Assembly (NCBI GenBank): GCA_040507225.1
Contig: JBEVVG010000001.1
Coordinates: 186,001 to 250,000 of the forward strand
Origin: Thiodiazotropha sp040507225
Lineage (GTDB): Bacteria > Pseudomonadota > Gammaproteobacteria > Chromatiales > Chromatiaceae
Reading direction: 5' to 3'
DNA: 64,000 bases
Positions 17,860 through 26,281 of the stretch are shown piece after piece. The translations under genes were made by a program, and so were the position numbers. Within the stretch, counting starts at the first letter, position 1. Every line of letters begins with the position of its first letter. The notes below the pieces were generated by a model. That model made no database searches. It was given only the letters and a program-made list of their open reading frames with translations, and was not told the origin of the DNA.

Positions 17860-19080
17860 TTGAATAAACAAGTTAAAAAACTTACCGTGCTGCTCCTGGT
17901 GACATGGTCGCTGGCGTTGTTGATATCCTTAATATGGAATATTCACCAGATCAAGCAGAGTCGACTGGCATTTCTGACAGAGACCTCGCGACTGATGTTT
18001 GAACATATACAGGTTGTCAGGGAATGGAATGCACGACATGGTGGCGTCTATGTGCCTGTTACCGAGTCGACTCAACCCAATGAGTATCTGGATATTGAGG
18101 ATCGGGATATTCGGATAAAGGATGGCAGGCTCTTGACCTTGATCAATCCGGCGTATATGACCCGGCAAATCTCGGAACTGGCTGAAACAAAGAATGGGAT
18201 TAAGTTTCATATTACCAGTCTTGAACCGCTTCGAGATAAAAACAAACCTTCTGGCCTCGAACTCAGGGCTTTGCTATCGTTCGAGGCGGGATCTGAGGAA
18301 TACTCGCAGTTCATAGAGAACCCCAATCACACTGAATTCTTCTACATGGCTCCGCTGATGACGACCAGTGCCTGTTTAAAATGTCATCAACAGCAGGGAT
18401 ACCAGGAAGGGGACTTGCGGGGTGGGGTGAGTATCCGTATCCCCAACCTGAGTGAGGCCCCGATTCAGGGAGTGGTTATCGGTCATACTCTAATCGGTAC
18501 AATAGGTTTTTTACTGATTCTGACGCTCACTCTACGCTTATCCGCTATTTATAATCGCATACATCAGCAGTCCATAGTCGATGCACTCACAGGAATTCCA
18601 AACAGACGTCATTTCTTCGAGCATCTTCTGGCGGAGTATCGACGTGCCAGCCGCTTGTCCACGCCATTGACCATCATCCTGTGCGATATTGACTATTTCA
18701 AACGCTATAACGATACATTGGGTCATCTTGAAGGTGACGAATGTCTGATAAAGGTTGCGAATAAAATTAACGCCCTGGTACATCGCAGTGGAGATCTGTG
18801 TGCCCGGTATGGTGGCGAAGAGTTCATTCTCATTCTGCCAAATACGGATCTCAGGGGTGGGGAAGGTGTTGCAAACAGGATTCAGGAAGTCATAGCGGAG
18901 TTGAAGATACCCCATCCGGATTCACCCATTGGCGCATACATCACAATGAGTATTGGGGTGGCAACAGACTTTCAGAACTACAGTTCACAAAATCATCTCG
19001 TCAAACGAGCTGACGATGCACTTTATCGTAGCAAAGAACTGGGACGAAACCGAATCGAAGTGGCAGATGCTGGTAGTTAG
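17860..19080 (+). CDS. Diguanylate cyclase with periplasmic DUF3365 (CxxCH) sensor
   Basis: A 406-residue inner-membrane enzyme making c-di-GMP. TM1 spans about 9-28. The periplasmic DUF3365/Tll0287-like sensor has EWNARHGGVYVPVT (about 55-68) and CLKCH (172-176), a c-type heme attachment motif. TM2 spans about 206-228. The GGDEF domain has an intact GGEEF (318-322) and an RxxD inhibitory site (Arg309, Asp312). The start is a TTG with weak ribosome site support; no ATG fits. A redox or gas input through heme is inferred from the CxxCH and the family. Confidence 0.9.
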   Translation: MNKQVKKLTVLLLVTWSLALLISLIWNIHQIKQSRLAFLTETSRLMFEHIQVVREWNARHGGVYVPVTESTQPNEYLDIEDRDIRIKDGRLLTLINPAYMTRQISELAETKNGIKFHITSLEPLRDKNKPSGLELRALLSFEAGSEEYSQFIENPNHTEFFYMAPLMTTSACLKCHQQQGYQEGDLRGGVSIRIPNLSEAPIQGVVIGHTLIGTIGFLLILTLTLRLSAIYNRIHQQSIVDALTGIPNRRHFFEHLLAEYRRASRLSTPLTIILCDIDYFKRYNDTLGHLEGDECLIKVANKINALVHRSGDLCARYGGEEFILILPNTDLRGGEGVANRIQEVIAELKIPHPDSPIGAYITMSIGVATDFQNYSSQNHLVKRADDALYRSKELGRNRIEVADAGS

Positions 19081-19407
19081 TGCTCTTTGCATTCGTGTGA
19101 TAACCGCAACACCAGTAAAGATGCACACATTCCGCCACTGTTCAGGGTTTATCAATTACACACTGCGGGATCATCGCTATTCGAGATCAGATGTTCAGAA
19201 TGAGATGTCTGGCACGGATGAGGGATGAGCAATGAGTGAAAATCGCCCATTTATGAAGCTGAATGTGATACTGATGAGTCGTCCGGTCGCCGGGAATTAA
19301 ACTCTCAAAGTATTAAATATTAAAGATAAATCGGGTATGCCCGTTACTGAAGTATGGGACAAGGATACGCGTCCGCGCGTCTATTGGACACCTTGGAGTG
19401 AGCAGTT
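19081..19407. other. Intergenic spacer, 327 bases
   Basis: Nothing firm. A 21-codon frame with a GAGGGA-like site begins near 19232, but it is too short to judge. GGAG at about 19394-19397 serves the next gene. Confidence 0.4.
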
Positions 19408-21981
19408 TTGCCAAGAGTATTGCTGATAGAGCATTCAACCACAATCCGGCATATCGAAAAGAATCTCCTCATTCGGGCAGGTTATGAGGTAGAGGTTGAA
19501 CTCGATTATTCCTCGGCGCTACAGCGAATTCGCCTGGGTAGTAGTGACGGTAGCGGTTTCAATGCAGTTCTGGTGGGATGGTCGGAGCAGCGTCTGCCGG
19601 GCAAGGACGAACTGTATGATTACCTTCATCAGCCCGCAATACGCACCCTGCCATTGATCATCTTCAACCATGAATCGGAGCCGGCACTGGCTGCGATGAC
19701 CAAGCTCAGATCGAATGCAGTGTTTCTGCTTTGGGAGGAGTATTACCGGACACCCGATATCCTGGCGATTCTACTGGGTCTCACCAACCGTCTCGATCGG
19801 CCGCATCCGAGCGGCACGTCTGCCCTGCAACCGATTCGGGTGTTGTTTGTCGATGACTCGACCACTGTTCGCTATAAATACCGCAAACTGCTTACCTCTA
19901 ACGGCTATGAAACTGAGACTGCCGACAGCGTGGAGGAGGGATTTAACAAGGCCTTGGAGTCGCCTTTCGATATCGCAATCATTGACTACTTCATGCCCGA
20001 AGCGACTGGCGACATACTGTGTCACCGCCTGCGGGAACATCCTGCAACAACCGGTATAACCACTGCGATCATTACGGCTGCTTACCTGGATAAGGCGATC
20101 AAGGATTCGCTGGAGGCAGGTGCAGTGGAGTGCCTGTTCAAGAATGAGAGCGATGACCTGTTCCTGACCCGGATCGATGCGATGAGTCGACATATCCGAG
20201 CGCATAAATCCATTGAAAAGGAACGCGAACGCCTGGGGGGTATTCTCAGGTCTGTGGGTGAGGGGGTGTACGGGGTCGACCCCGACGGTCGGATCTCTTT
20301 TATCAATCCTGCCTGTCGAAGGATTCTCGGCTATGATCCAGACGAACCCCTGATAGGACGATCCGCGCTTGAGCTTTTTCACTATGCCGACAAAGAAGGC
20401 CAGCCGATAGACGAAGCACACTGTTTTTTGCAACAGACCTATGATGAATCACAATCGATCCATGGTTGGGAGACCCTGTTCTGGCACAAGACCGGGGCTT
20501 CGATCCCGGTGGAATGTACGGTATATCCCCTCACCATCAACGAACGTTGCGAGGGTTCCGTAGTGGCATTTCGGGATATCTCGGAACGCAAACTGCTCGA
20601 GGAGGAGTTGCGGTGGCAGGCAAGCCATGATGCCCTGACAAAGATTTACAACCGCCGCTACTTCGAGGAACAGCTAAATATCGAAACTCAAAGGCTGAAA
20701 CGCAGCAAGGAAACGAGCGCACTGCTCTATATTGATCTCGACCGGTTTAAATACATCAATGATACCGCCGGTCATGCGGCTGGCGACCAACTGTTAGTCG
20801 AAATCGCGCACAAGATGGCATTACGTCAGAGAAAAACGGATCTGCTTGCCCGCTTGGGTGGAGATGAATTCGCGATTATCCTGAGGAATGTCAATGCGTC
20901 AACTGTGCATCAGGTTGCGGAGGGCTACCGAGAGATGCTCGACCACTATCTGTACACGTACAACGGCAAACAATACAAAGTCAACGGAACAATTGGTATC
21001 GCATTGATTGATTGTGACTCCGAGTCGGCCAGTGAGGTCCTGGCAAATGCGGATATCGCATGTCACATTGCAAAAGCTGAAGGACGAAATCGTACTCACC
21101 TGTTTATTCCGGAAAACGACAGCAAGCAGGCAATGGATCAGGATTTGGGCTGGTCGTCACGATTGCATGATGCCCTCGAGCACGATCACCTCTTGCTGCA
21201 TTACCACCCGATTATCCCAATGGAATACATCCCCCACGCACTGATGAATTCCGGTGAGGGGCCTGTCTTGGATGAGTTGCTCGAGATGGTACCCCAGGAC
21301 CGTATGATCAGCGAGGTATTACTGCGCTTGATTGATCCCTCCTGGGGTTTGGTCTACCCCGGGGCTTTTCTGCCAACCGCGGAACGTTTCAATATGATGG
21401 ATAAACTCGATGGCTGGGTCGTGACAGCGGCACTTAACCGGCTTGCGCTGTTGCAACACTCCGGCTACCGGGGCAGTTTCTCGATAAACCTGTCTGGGCA
21501 GAGTATTGGTAATACGCAGCTCATCGATGTGATCGAGTCATTGATCGTAGAATTGGAACTCGATTCCAGTCGGATGATCTTCGAGATTACGGAAACCTCG
21601 GCGGTATCTAACCTTGCATCAGCAAACGATCTGATCAGCCGCCTCAACGCACTCGGTTGCCGGTTTGCACTGGATGATTTTGGCAGCGGTTTCTCCTCTT
21701 TTTCTCACCTCAAGCATTTGCCTGTGGATTTCATCAAAATCGACGGTTTGTTCGTCCGTGGTGTGACATCCGATCCGAGTGATCGGGCAATCGTGAATTC
21801 AATCAACGATATCGCACATTCACTGGGTAAAAAAACCATCGCGGAATATGTAGAGAATGCGGAGATACTGCAGTTTCTCCATGCGTCCAACGTGGACTAT
21901 GTTCAGGGGCACTATATCTCAAGCTCCAGGGATATCAGCAGGATCGATCCGTGTCGGGAAAGAACTCCCAGTACAGTCTGA
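19408..21981 (+). CDS. REC-REC-PAS-GGDEF-EAL protein
   Basis: An 857-residue cytoplasmic protein from a TTG start. Residues 1-127 form a degenerate receiver lacking the phospho-Asp (LVGWSEQ at the site). Residues 142-260 form an intact receiver with Asp149/150 and phospho-Asp193 (IIDYFMPEA). A PAS domain with PAC follows at about 272-395. The GGDEF domain has LGGDEFAIIL, so the cyclase appears intact. The EAL region begins LLLHYHPI and keeps DDFGSGFSS, but the EAL motif reads Glu-Val-Leu and about 25 extra residues precede it. Phosphodiesterase activity is therefore uncertain. It may integrate a phosphorelay signal with c-di-GMP. Confidence 0.92.
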   Translation: MPRVLLIEHSTTIRHIEKNLLIRAGYEVEVELDYSSALQRIRLGSSDGSGFNAVLVGWSEQRLPGKDELYDYLHQPAIRTLPLIIFNHESEPALAAMTKLRSNAVFLLWEEYYRTPDILAILLGLTNRLDRPHPSGTSALQPIRVLFVDDSTTVRYKYRKLLTSNGYETETADSVEEGFNKALESPFDIAIIDYFMPEATGDILCHRLREHPATTGITTAIITAAYLDKAIKDSLEAGAVECLFKNESDDLFLTRIDAMSRHIRAHKSIEKERERLGGILRSVGEGVYGVDPDGRISFINPACRRILGYDPDEPLIGRSALELFHYADKEGQPIDEAHCFLQQTYDESQSIHGWETLFWHKTGASIPVECTVYPLTINERCEGSVVAFRDISERKLLEEELRWQASHDALTKIYNRRYFEEQLNIETQRLKRSKETSALLYIDLDRFKYINDTAGHAAGDQLLVEIAHKMALRQRKTDLLARLGGDEFAIILRNVNASTVHQVAEGYREMLDHYLYTYNGKQYKVNGTIGIALIDCDSESASEVLANADIACHIAKAEGRNRTHLFIPENDSKQAMDQDLGWSSRLHDALEHDHLLLHYHPIIPMEYIPHALMNSGEGPVLDELLEMVPQDRMISEVLLRLIDPSWGLVYPGAFLPTAERFNMMDKLDGWVVTAALNRLALLQHSGYRGSFSINLSGQSIGNTQLIDVIESLIVELELDSSRMIFEITETSAVSNLASANDLISRLNALGCRFALDDFGSGFSSFSHLKHLPVDFIKIDGLFVRGVTSDPSDRAIVNSINDIAHSLGKKTIAEYVENAEILQFLHASNVDYVQGHYISSSRDISRIDPCRERTPSTV

Positions 21982-22080
21982 CAAATGAGGTGTACTTACT
22001 TTACGGATAGTCACCCAGTTTGCTGACTATCTGATTGCTTGGCCGCCAAAGACTGCGATCACGGAGGATGACTAAGCGAA

Positions 22081-22127
22081 GTGTATCCCACCATAGTATG
22101 AAGATTTATACAATCGCCTGGGTACAC
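22081..22127. repeat. Inverted pair GTGTATCCCA / TGGGTACAC
   Basis: Arms at 22081-22090 and 22119-22127 match those of the hairpin at 17237-17267. Likely a dispersed repeat family copy with a different centre. Confidence 0.45.
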
Positions 22128-22207
22128 ATCTATACCCGGCCCGCTGAGACCTTGAAACTGCAAGGGAAAGCAACAACCACGCCGTTTTTTGCCACATTGA
22201 GTCCGAA

Positions 22208-22360
22208 TTACATACCCATCGATAGCCTGGGGAGCAACGCCACCAGACCAAACAGGATCAGGTAGAAGGCCACAATGTAGCTGAGAAGTCTCGGCCAGAT
22301 CAGAATTGCCACTCCTGAGAGAATTGAAATCAGTGGTGAGAGCAGGGCAATGTCCATCAT
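22208..22360 (-). CDS. DUF3096-type small membrane protein
   Basis: A 50-residue protein on the minus strand: MMDIALLSPLISILSGVAIL, then IWPRLLSYIVAFYLILFGLV. It forms two hydrophobic helices joined by a Trp-Pro-Arg-Leu-Leu turn, the hallmark of DUF3096 proteins. A strong GGAGG lies just upstream (plus-strand TCCTCC at 22364-22369), 4 or 7 bases before two adjacent ATGs. Stop TAA at 22208-22210. Function unknown; such genes often sit in stress or envelope contexts. Confidence 0.85.
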   Translation of the reverse strand: MMDIALLSPLISILSGVAILIWPRLLSYIVAFYLILFGLVALLPRLSMGM

Positions 22361-22605
22361 AAGTCCTCCAGCAGGGGGTGAGTGAAAGGAAAAGCAGTAA
22401 CATTTACAGGTTCCGCTTTCAATATGGATTTACGAGTTTGTACGCACGATTTATGCTGATACTGTGTTCTGTGACCAAGATTCATTCCGTGCCTGCGGTC
22501 ACTTCTGTGTTGGCTTCATGCGAAAAAATGCCCCGATGGTAAGGATACCGATCGAGGCAAGGGCCTTGGAACTGACTGAGATCCAAGATCGCTTAGAGGA
22601 CTCGT

Positions 22606-23238
22606 TTATTCGCCGGCAGGCAAAATCAGCAATGTACTGATATCCACGTTTTCGGCGACCAGGGCCTGGATGTCTACACGCCGGTTGGGCGCGAGGCAAT
22701 TGATCAACTGGCTCTTGTTCTGAATTCCGGCACAGGTCACCAGAGGATTGGAACTGCCTTCGCTCTGGGTATTGATCCGATCTGATGGGATGCCTTGCCC
22801 TACCAGATAGTGTTTGACGGCGTCTGCACGCCGTTGTGCCAGTTGTGTATTGTAGGGAGCCGGACCGATGTCATCAGCATGCCCTGTGATGGTGATGCCG
22901 TGAATCAGGTCGGTGTCTTCGATGTTGTTGATCAGGCTGTCCAGGTCTGCCTTGATATGCTCGCTGAGCAAAACTTTATCGAAGCCGAAAAACTCGGAAT
23001 CGTCGAGGGTGTATTGGAGCAGGCCATTCCGCTCTTCAAATACCACATTGGGTAGGGGACATGCGGGCATTGATTTGTTCCATGCACCTGTGTGCACGCA
23101 TTCGCCACTGTCGGAAATGACCGGTTGTCCTGCGCTGTCGTAGAGGTAACCGGGTATTTCACCAGCCATAACTGGATTGGCGAGCGTTATGGTTCCTGAG
23201 AATAGACTGACGAGAATGGTTTTGTGTGTCAGTTTCAT
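22606..23238 (-). CDS. Exported OmpA C-terminal-like protein
   Basis: A 210-residue protein with a Sec signal peptide (cleavage about after VMAG, residue 26). A short linker with two Cys pairs (about 45-60) precedes an OmpA-like peptidoglycan-binding domain (about 75-195). That domain has ITGHADDIGPAPYNTQLAQR and NRRVDIQ, which hold the residues that grip diaminopimelate. It is periplasmic or outer-membrane-associated. There is no N-terminal barrel or lipobox. The ATG is supported by AGGAG (minus strand) 8 bases upstream. Confidence 0.88.
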   Translation of the reverse strand: MKLTHKTILVSLFSGTITLANPVMAGEIPGYLYDSAGQPVISDSGECVHTGAWNKSMPACPLPNVVFEERNGLLQYTLDDSEFFGFDKVLLSEHIKADLDSLINNIEDTDLIHGITITGHADDIGPAPYNTQLAQRRADAVKHYLVGQGIPSDRINTQSEGSSNPLVTCAGIQNKSQLINCLAPNRRVDIQALVAENVDISTLLILPAGE

Positions 23239-23639
23239 GTGTCGTCTCCTGTGAATTCTTTACAGCTCGGTAACCCGTGTGAGGGGGCTTGCCAATAGTG
23301 TTGCAAACAGAATGCCAGGAGCGGTCTTCCCACGCCCGAGGCGGTATCACTCGCGCCTGCCATCAGGCTGCTGACGCTTATAATGCGTTGCCGGGCAGAA
23401 AAGCATTCCAGCCCCCGTATGAGGCTGTCGATTTCGTGTTTCAGGCCCTGAGTCGTCGGCACTTTGGGTGATATTCCCCGGTGATTTTCAACCACTCCGT
23501 GGAATAAACCATTCCGTACAGCAGTTTGTGCGGATTTTTCCATCTCTAGCACGGTTGTGTCAGCGTTTTCCGGTTGACCCGCGGCCTGGCCTGCATCCTG
23601 CATTCTTGAGAAGACAAATCTTAGAATAGGGAGCCTGTG
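23239..23639. other. Intergenic spacer between divergent genes, 401 bases
   Basis: Lies between the OmpA-like gene (minus) and marC (plus) and should hold both promoters. A 122-codon minus-strand frame (23235-23603) overlaps the OmpA start by ATGA but has no ribosome site and no recognisable domain; see rejected items. Confidence 0.45.
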
Positions 23640-24272
23640 ATGACTTTCCCCATGCATGATCTGCAGACACTGGTGGGACTGATAGTGATTGTAAATCCCC
23701 TTCTGGCCGTAACAGCCTTTGCGACTTTGACCCAGGATAATGATCTGGCACAACGACGCGTCACTGCCCAACGCGCCGCACTGACTGTGGGTATCGTGTT
23801 GAGTCTTGCGGCACTTGTCGGAAGACCACTTTTGCATGTACTGGGCATCGGATTGCCGGCCTTTCAGGTCGGAGGCGGGATACTCATCCTGCTGATGGCC
23901 ATCGCCATGTTACATGCACGCATGAGTGGCGCGCGGCATACCCAGGATGAGGCAAACGAGGCAATCCAGAGTCAGCAGATCGGTGTTGTACCCTTGGGTA
24001 TCCCGCTACTCGCAGGACCTGGTGCGATCAGTACCGTGATCATCTATGCGCACCAGCAGTCTGACTGGCTCTGGTCAGTTCTTCTGGTTGGGGAAATATG
24101 CCTGGTTGCCGGGCTTGTGTGGTTGGCTTTGAGCCTTGGAGATCGATTGATTCACCGGCTGGGTCAAACTGGCGTGAATGTGGCCAGCCGAATCATGGGC
24201 CTCATCCTGGCAGCAATTGCGGTGCAGTTTATGACCCACGGACTGCAGTCCCTGCTGCCCGGTCTGGCCTGA
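23640..24272 (+). CDS. MarC-family integral membrane protein
   Basis: A 210-residue protein with six hydrophobic segments and the MarC signatures IVNPLLAV (near the start), GIPLLAGPGAIST (about 118-130) and the C-terminal AVQFMTHGL. MarC/UPF0056 proteins are inner-membrane proteins of unclear role, sometimes compared with transporters. A GTG one codon upstream is an alternative start. The cytochrome gene follows after about 50 bases. Confidence 0.88.
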   Translation: MTFPMHDLQTLVGLIVIVNPLLAVTAFATLTQDNDLAQRRVTAQRAALTVGIVLSLAALVGRPLLHVLGIGLPAFQVGGGILILLMAIAMLHARMSGARHTQDEANEAIQSQQIGVVPLGIPLLAGPGAISTVIIYAHQQSDWLWSVLLVGEICLVAGLVWLALSLGDRLIHRLGQTGVNVASRIMGLILAAIAVQFMTHGLQSLLPGLA

Positions 24273-24323
24273 AGTGCTCAGATGCGATATTTACGGACTA
24301 TCGACAAGCTGTGGAAAAATGAT

Positions 24324-24920
24324 ATGAGTAGAGTACTGTCCTGGATAACCCGTGCACTTCACCTGGGTATCTCCATAATTATCACCCTGCAACTGCTGGT
24401 TTCAACCTTCATGGCTCTTCCCAGACCGGGACATCTCACGCCCCTGCGGGCATCAGTGGGTTTTGATCTGCATGAGCTTGTGGGTATTTTCTCCCTGCCA
24501 GTTCTGCTGTTGTGGTTTGCCTGGTTGTTTGTCCGCCGGGATGAAGCGGGTCCCGGAGAACTTTTCCCATGGTTCCGACAATCGGCACTTGCTGTCTGGT
24601 ATGGGTCCTTGAGGTACTCGCTGAGAGCCTGGAAGCTGGGGAAGCTGGCGGATACTGAGCACAATCAACGGGTCGCTCAATCGGTGCATGGATTGGGTGC
24701 ACTGTGTGGACTGGGGATGGCATCGAGCGGATTACTGGTCTGGTTGGGACTCAGTCCCCAGGGTCATTTGACAGAGTGGGCGCAGATCTCCTTGAGTGCG
24801 CATCGCTTTTTGGCCAATCTGATGTGGGCCTACTGGGGCGGGCATGTCGCGATGGCCATCTGGCATCAGTGGCAGGGTGATTCTAAACTGAAAAACATGT
24901 TTCACCTACGGCGAATCTAA
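24324..24920 (+). CDS. b-type cytochrome (cytochrome b561/hydrogenase-type) membrane protein
   Basis: The product is 198 residues with four hydrophobic segments. Histidines at the expected heme positions are in ITRALHLGIS, FDLHELVGI, SVHGLGAL and SAHRFLANLMWAYWGGHVAM. It resembles di-heme cytochrome b subunits that carry electrons across the inner membrane. The partner enzyme is not encoded nearby. ATG 24324 is chosen because helix 1 starts right after it; an ATG at 24282 would add 14 residues. Confidence 0.8.
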   Translation: MSRVLSWITRALHLGISIIITLQLLVSTFMALPRPGHLTPLRASVGFDLHELVGIFSLPVLLLWFAWLFVRRDEAGPGELFPWFRQSALAVWYGSLRYSLRAWKLGKLADTEHNQRVAQSVHGLGALCGLGMASSGLLVWLGLSPQGHLTEWAQISLSAHRFLANLMWAYWGGHVAMAIWHQWQGDSKLKNMFHLRRI

Positions 24921-25026
24921 CGACTGGTTATCTCACAGGCTCCGGCTTTGAGCTCTACACTGTAGTGTATATGCCGGGCATTAAGCCTGGTTTTCTCTAA
25001 AATACAGTCTGTTTAGGAACAAGCCG

Positions 25027-25437
25027 ATGAAACCCTGTCGACAATGTCAGCATCCGGTCAGCGAGGATGCCATTGCCTGTCCGTCCTGCGGGGCGCCGCA
25101 CCCAGCGGTACCGAACTGGAACGGATGGGGTTATGAGTTCAAATCGAAAGCTACCTTGCTGGGCCTTCCGCTGCTGCATGTTTCCTTCAAGTATCGTCCA
25201 AACAGGGCTCCAGTGGTCGCCAAGGGTGTAATCGCAATCGGACAGTTCGGAGTGGGCATCATCAACCTGTCACAGTTCGGGATTGGTCTTTTCAGTCTTA
25301 GCCAGTTCACGATTTCGGGTTTTGCGATTGCCCAGTTCACGATCGCCTATTCGTGTATTGCCCAATTCGGTCTGTATGTCGATCAAGGAGTCGGGCAATT
25401 CGTGCATAGCCTTACGCACTTGCTCGGAGCGGGTTGA
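25027..25437 (+). CDS. Zinc-ribbon protein with decapeptide Gln-Phe repeats
   Basis: A 136-residue protein. An N-terminal zinc ribbon has Cys4, Cys7, Cys18 and Cys21. Residues about 66-128 are hydrophobic with Gln-Phe at 73, 83, 93, 103, 113 and 124, a period of ten residues (units such as LSQFGIGLFS and IAQFTIAYSC). The regular small-aromatic pattern suggests a beta-solenoid or a membrane-inserting sheet rather than ordinary helices. No function is known to me. It stands alone after the cytochrome gene. Confidence 0.8.
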   Translation: MKPCRQCQHPVSEDAIACPSCGAPHPAVPNWNGWGYEFKSKATLLGLPLLHVSFKYRPNRAPVVAKGVIAIGQFGVGIINLSQFGIGLFSLSQFTISGFAIAQFTIAYSCIAQFGLYVDQGVGQFVHSLTHLLGAG

Positions 25438-26197
25438 TCGCGGGGATATCTGCGACTTTCAAGTTGGAATGCCAACAGCTGAACCACTCCTTCCGCCATA
25501 TTCCGAATCCGGCCTGCCGGTTTGGGATGTGTCGCACTGATTACGTCGTGAGATCAACTGGAACCAGTTCGACACGGCGGTGACCTCTGCATCGGAGCGG
25601 AACAGGTAAACCAGTTCATGGTTATTAACCCGGCCATAGCCAGACTGTTATCGACCACAAGCGACTTGGCATCCACAATTGTTCCCAGGACCCGGTGAAC
25701 ATCGACATTGAAATCCATGAACTTACGTAGCTAACGGGCGCGGGCGTAGTCGGTTAGACGGTGTCTGCGATGAACCGGCTCTCCGGGCTTGCGCAGAAGC
25801 AGGACTCTGCTGACTGCGACCAGAGCCTGGTCACTGTGCATGCCGGTTGTAAAGGCATTGCATGATTCGGATTGAAAAAAGCCGACTTCAGGCAGTCCGA
25901 TGCCCGACTTTGTAGTCCGGATCCAGCGAAGTGTAATCCCGGCTCCCGCAGAATCTGAAAAAAGGACAATAGCAATTCCAACGCCAACCTCTCATGACAA
26001 TCACCGGGACCTTCAAGGGAAGGGTGCGGGTTCGAGAGACAAGCAATAAAGTGAAACGTCCCGTATCCAGCAATCTTCTGCTTGACGGCGCGTTCTGGTT
26101 CGAATGACCCAATCCACAGTGGTGGTCTTGCACCAATACCGCCTCGTCGATTCAGGTTGACGGGCTGCATAAGGTGTTTCCTCGGTATATCAACCAT
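25438..26197. other. Spacer with decayed gene fragments
   Basis: About 760 bases without an intact gene. A minus-strand broken coding stretch is listed at 25508-25760. The downstream part (25760-26190) has open frames on the minus strand but no recognisable domain. A sigma-54-type promoter begins at 26198. Confidence 0.45.
25508..25760 (-). pseudogene. Frameshifted remnant of unknown gene
   Basis: Minus-strand frames give protein-like text broken by one stop and one frameshift: LRKFMDFNVDVHRVLGTIVD, AKSLVVDNSLAMAG, then in another frame NNHELVYLFRSDAEVTAVSN and WFQLISRRN. The two parts look like pieces of one cytosolic protein. The family was not recognised. Confidence 0.35.
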
Positions 26198-26213
26198 TGG
26201 CACGTTGGATGCA
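26198..26213 (+). promoter_or_regulatory. Sigma-54 (-24/-12) promoter for zwf
   Basis: TGGCACGTTGGATGCA has GG and GC separated by exactly 10 bases and differs from the TGGCAC-N5-TTGCA consensus at one base. It lies about 70 bases before the zwf ATG. An almost identical element precedes the gene at 33762, and a sigma-54 activator is encoded at 31790-33190. Confidence 0.65.
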
Positions 26214-26281
26214 ACAGGGTTGGCAGGCGCCTGAAAGGTGCCTCACAGGATGACTGAAAAAAAACAGGAGCTGGTGTATCC

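Noticed and set aside
23235..23603. 122-codon minus-strand frame whose stop overlaps the OmpA-like start (ATGA)
   Set aside because: No ribosome site, low-complexity composition and no recognisable domain; the overlap is probably accidental, though a small coupled gene cannot be fully excluded.
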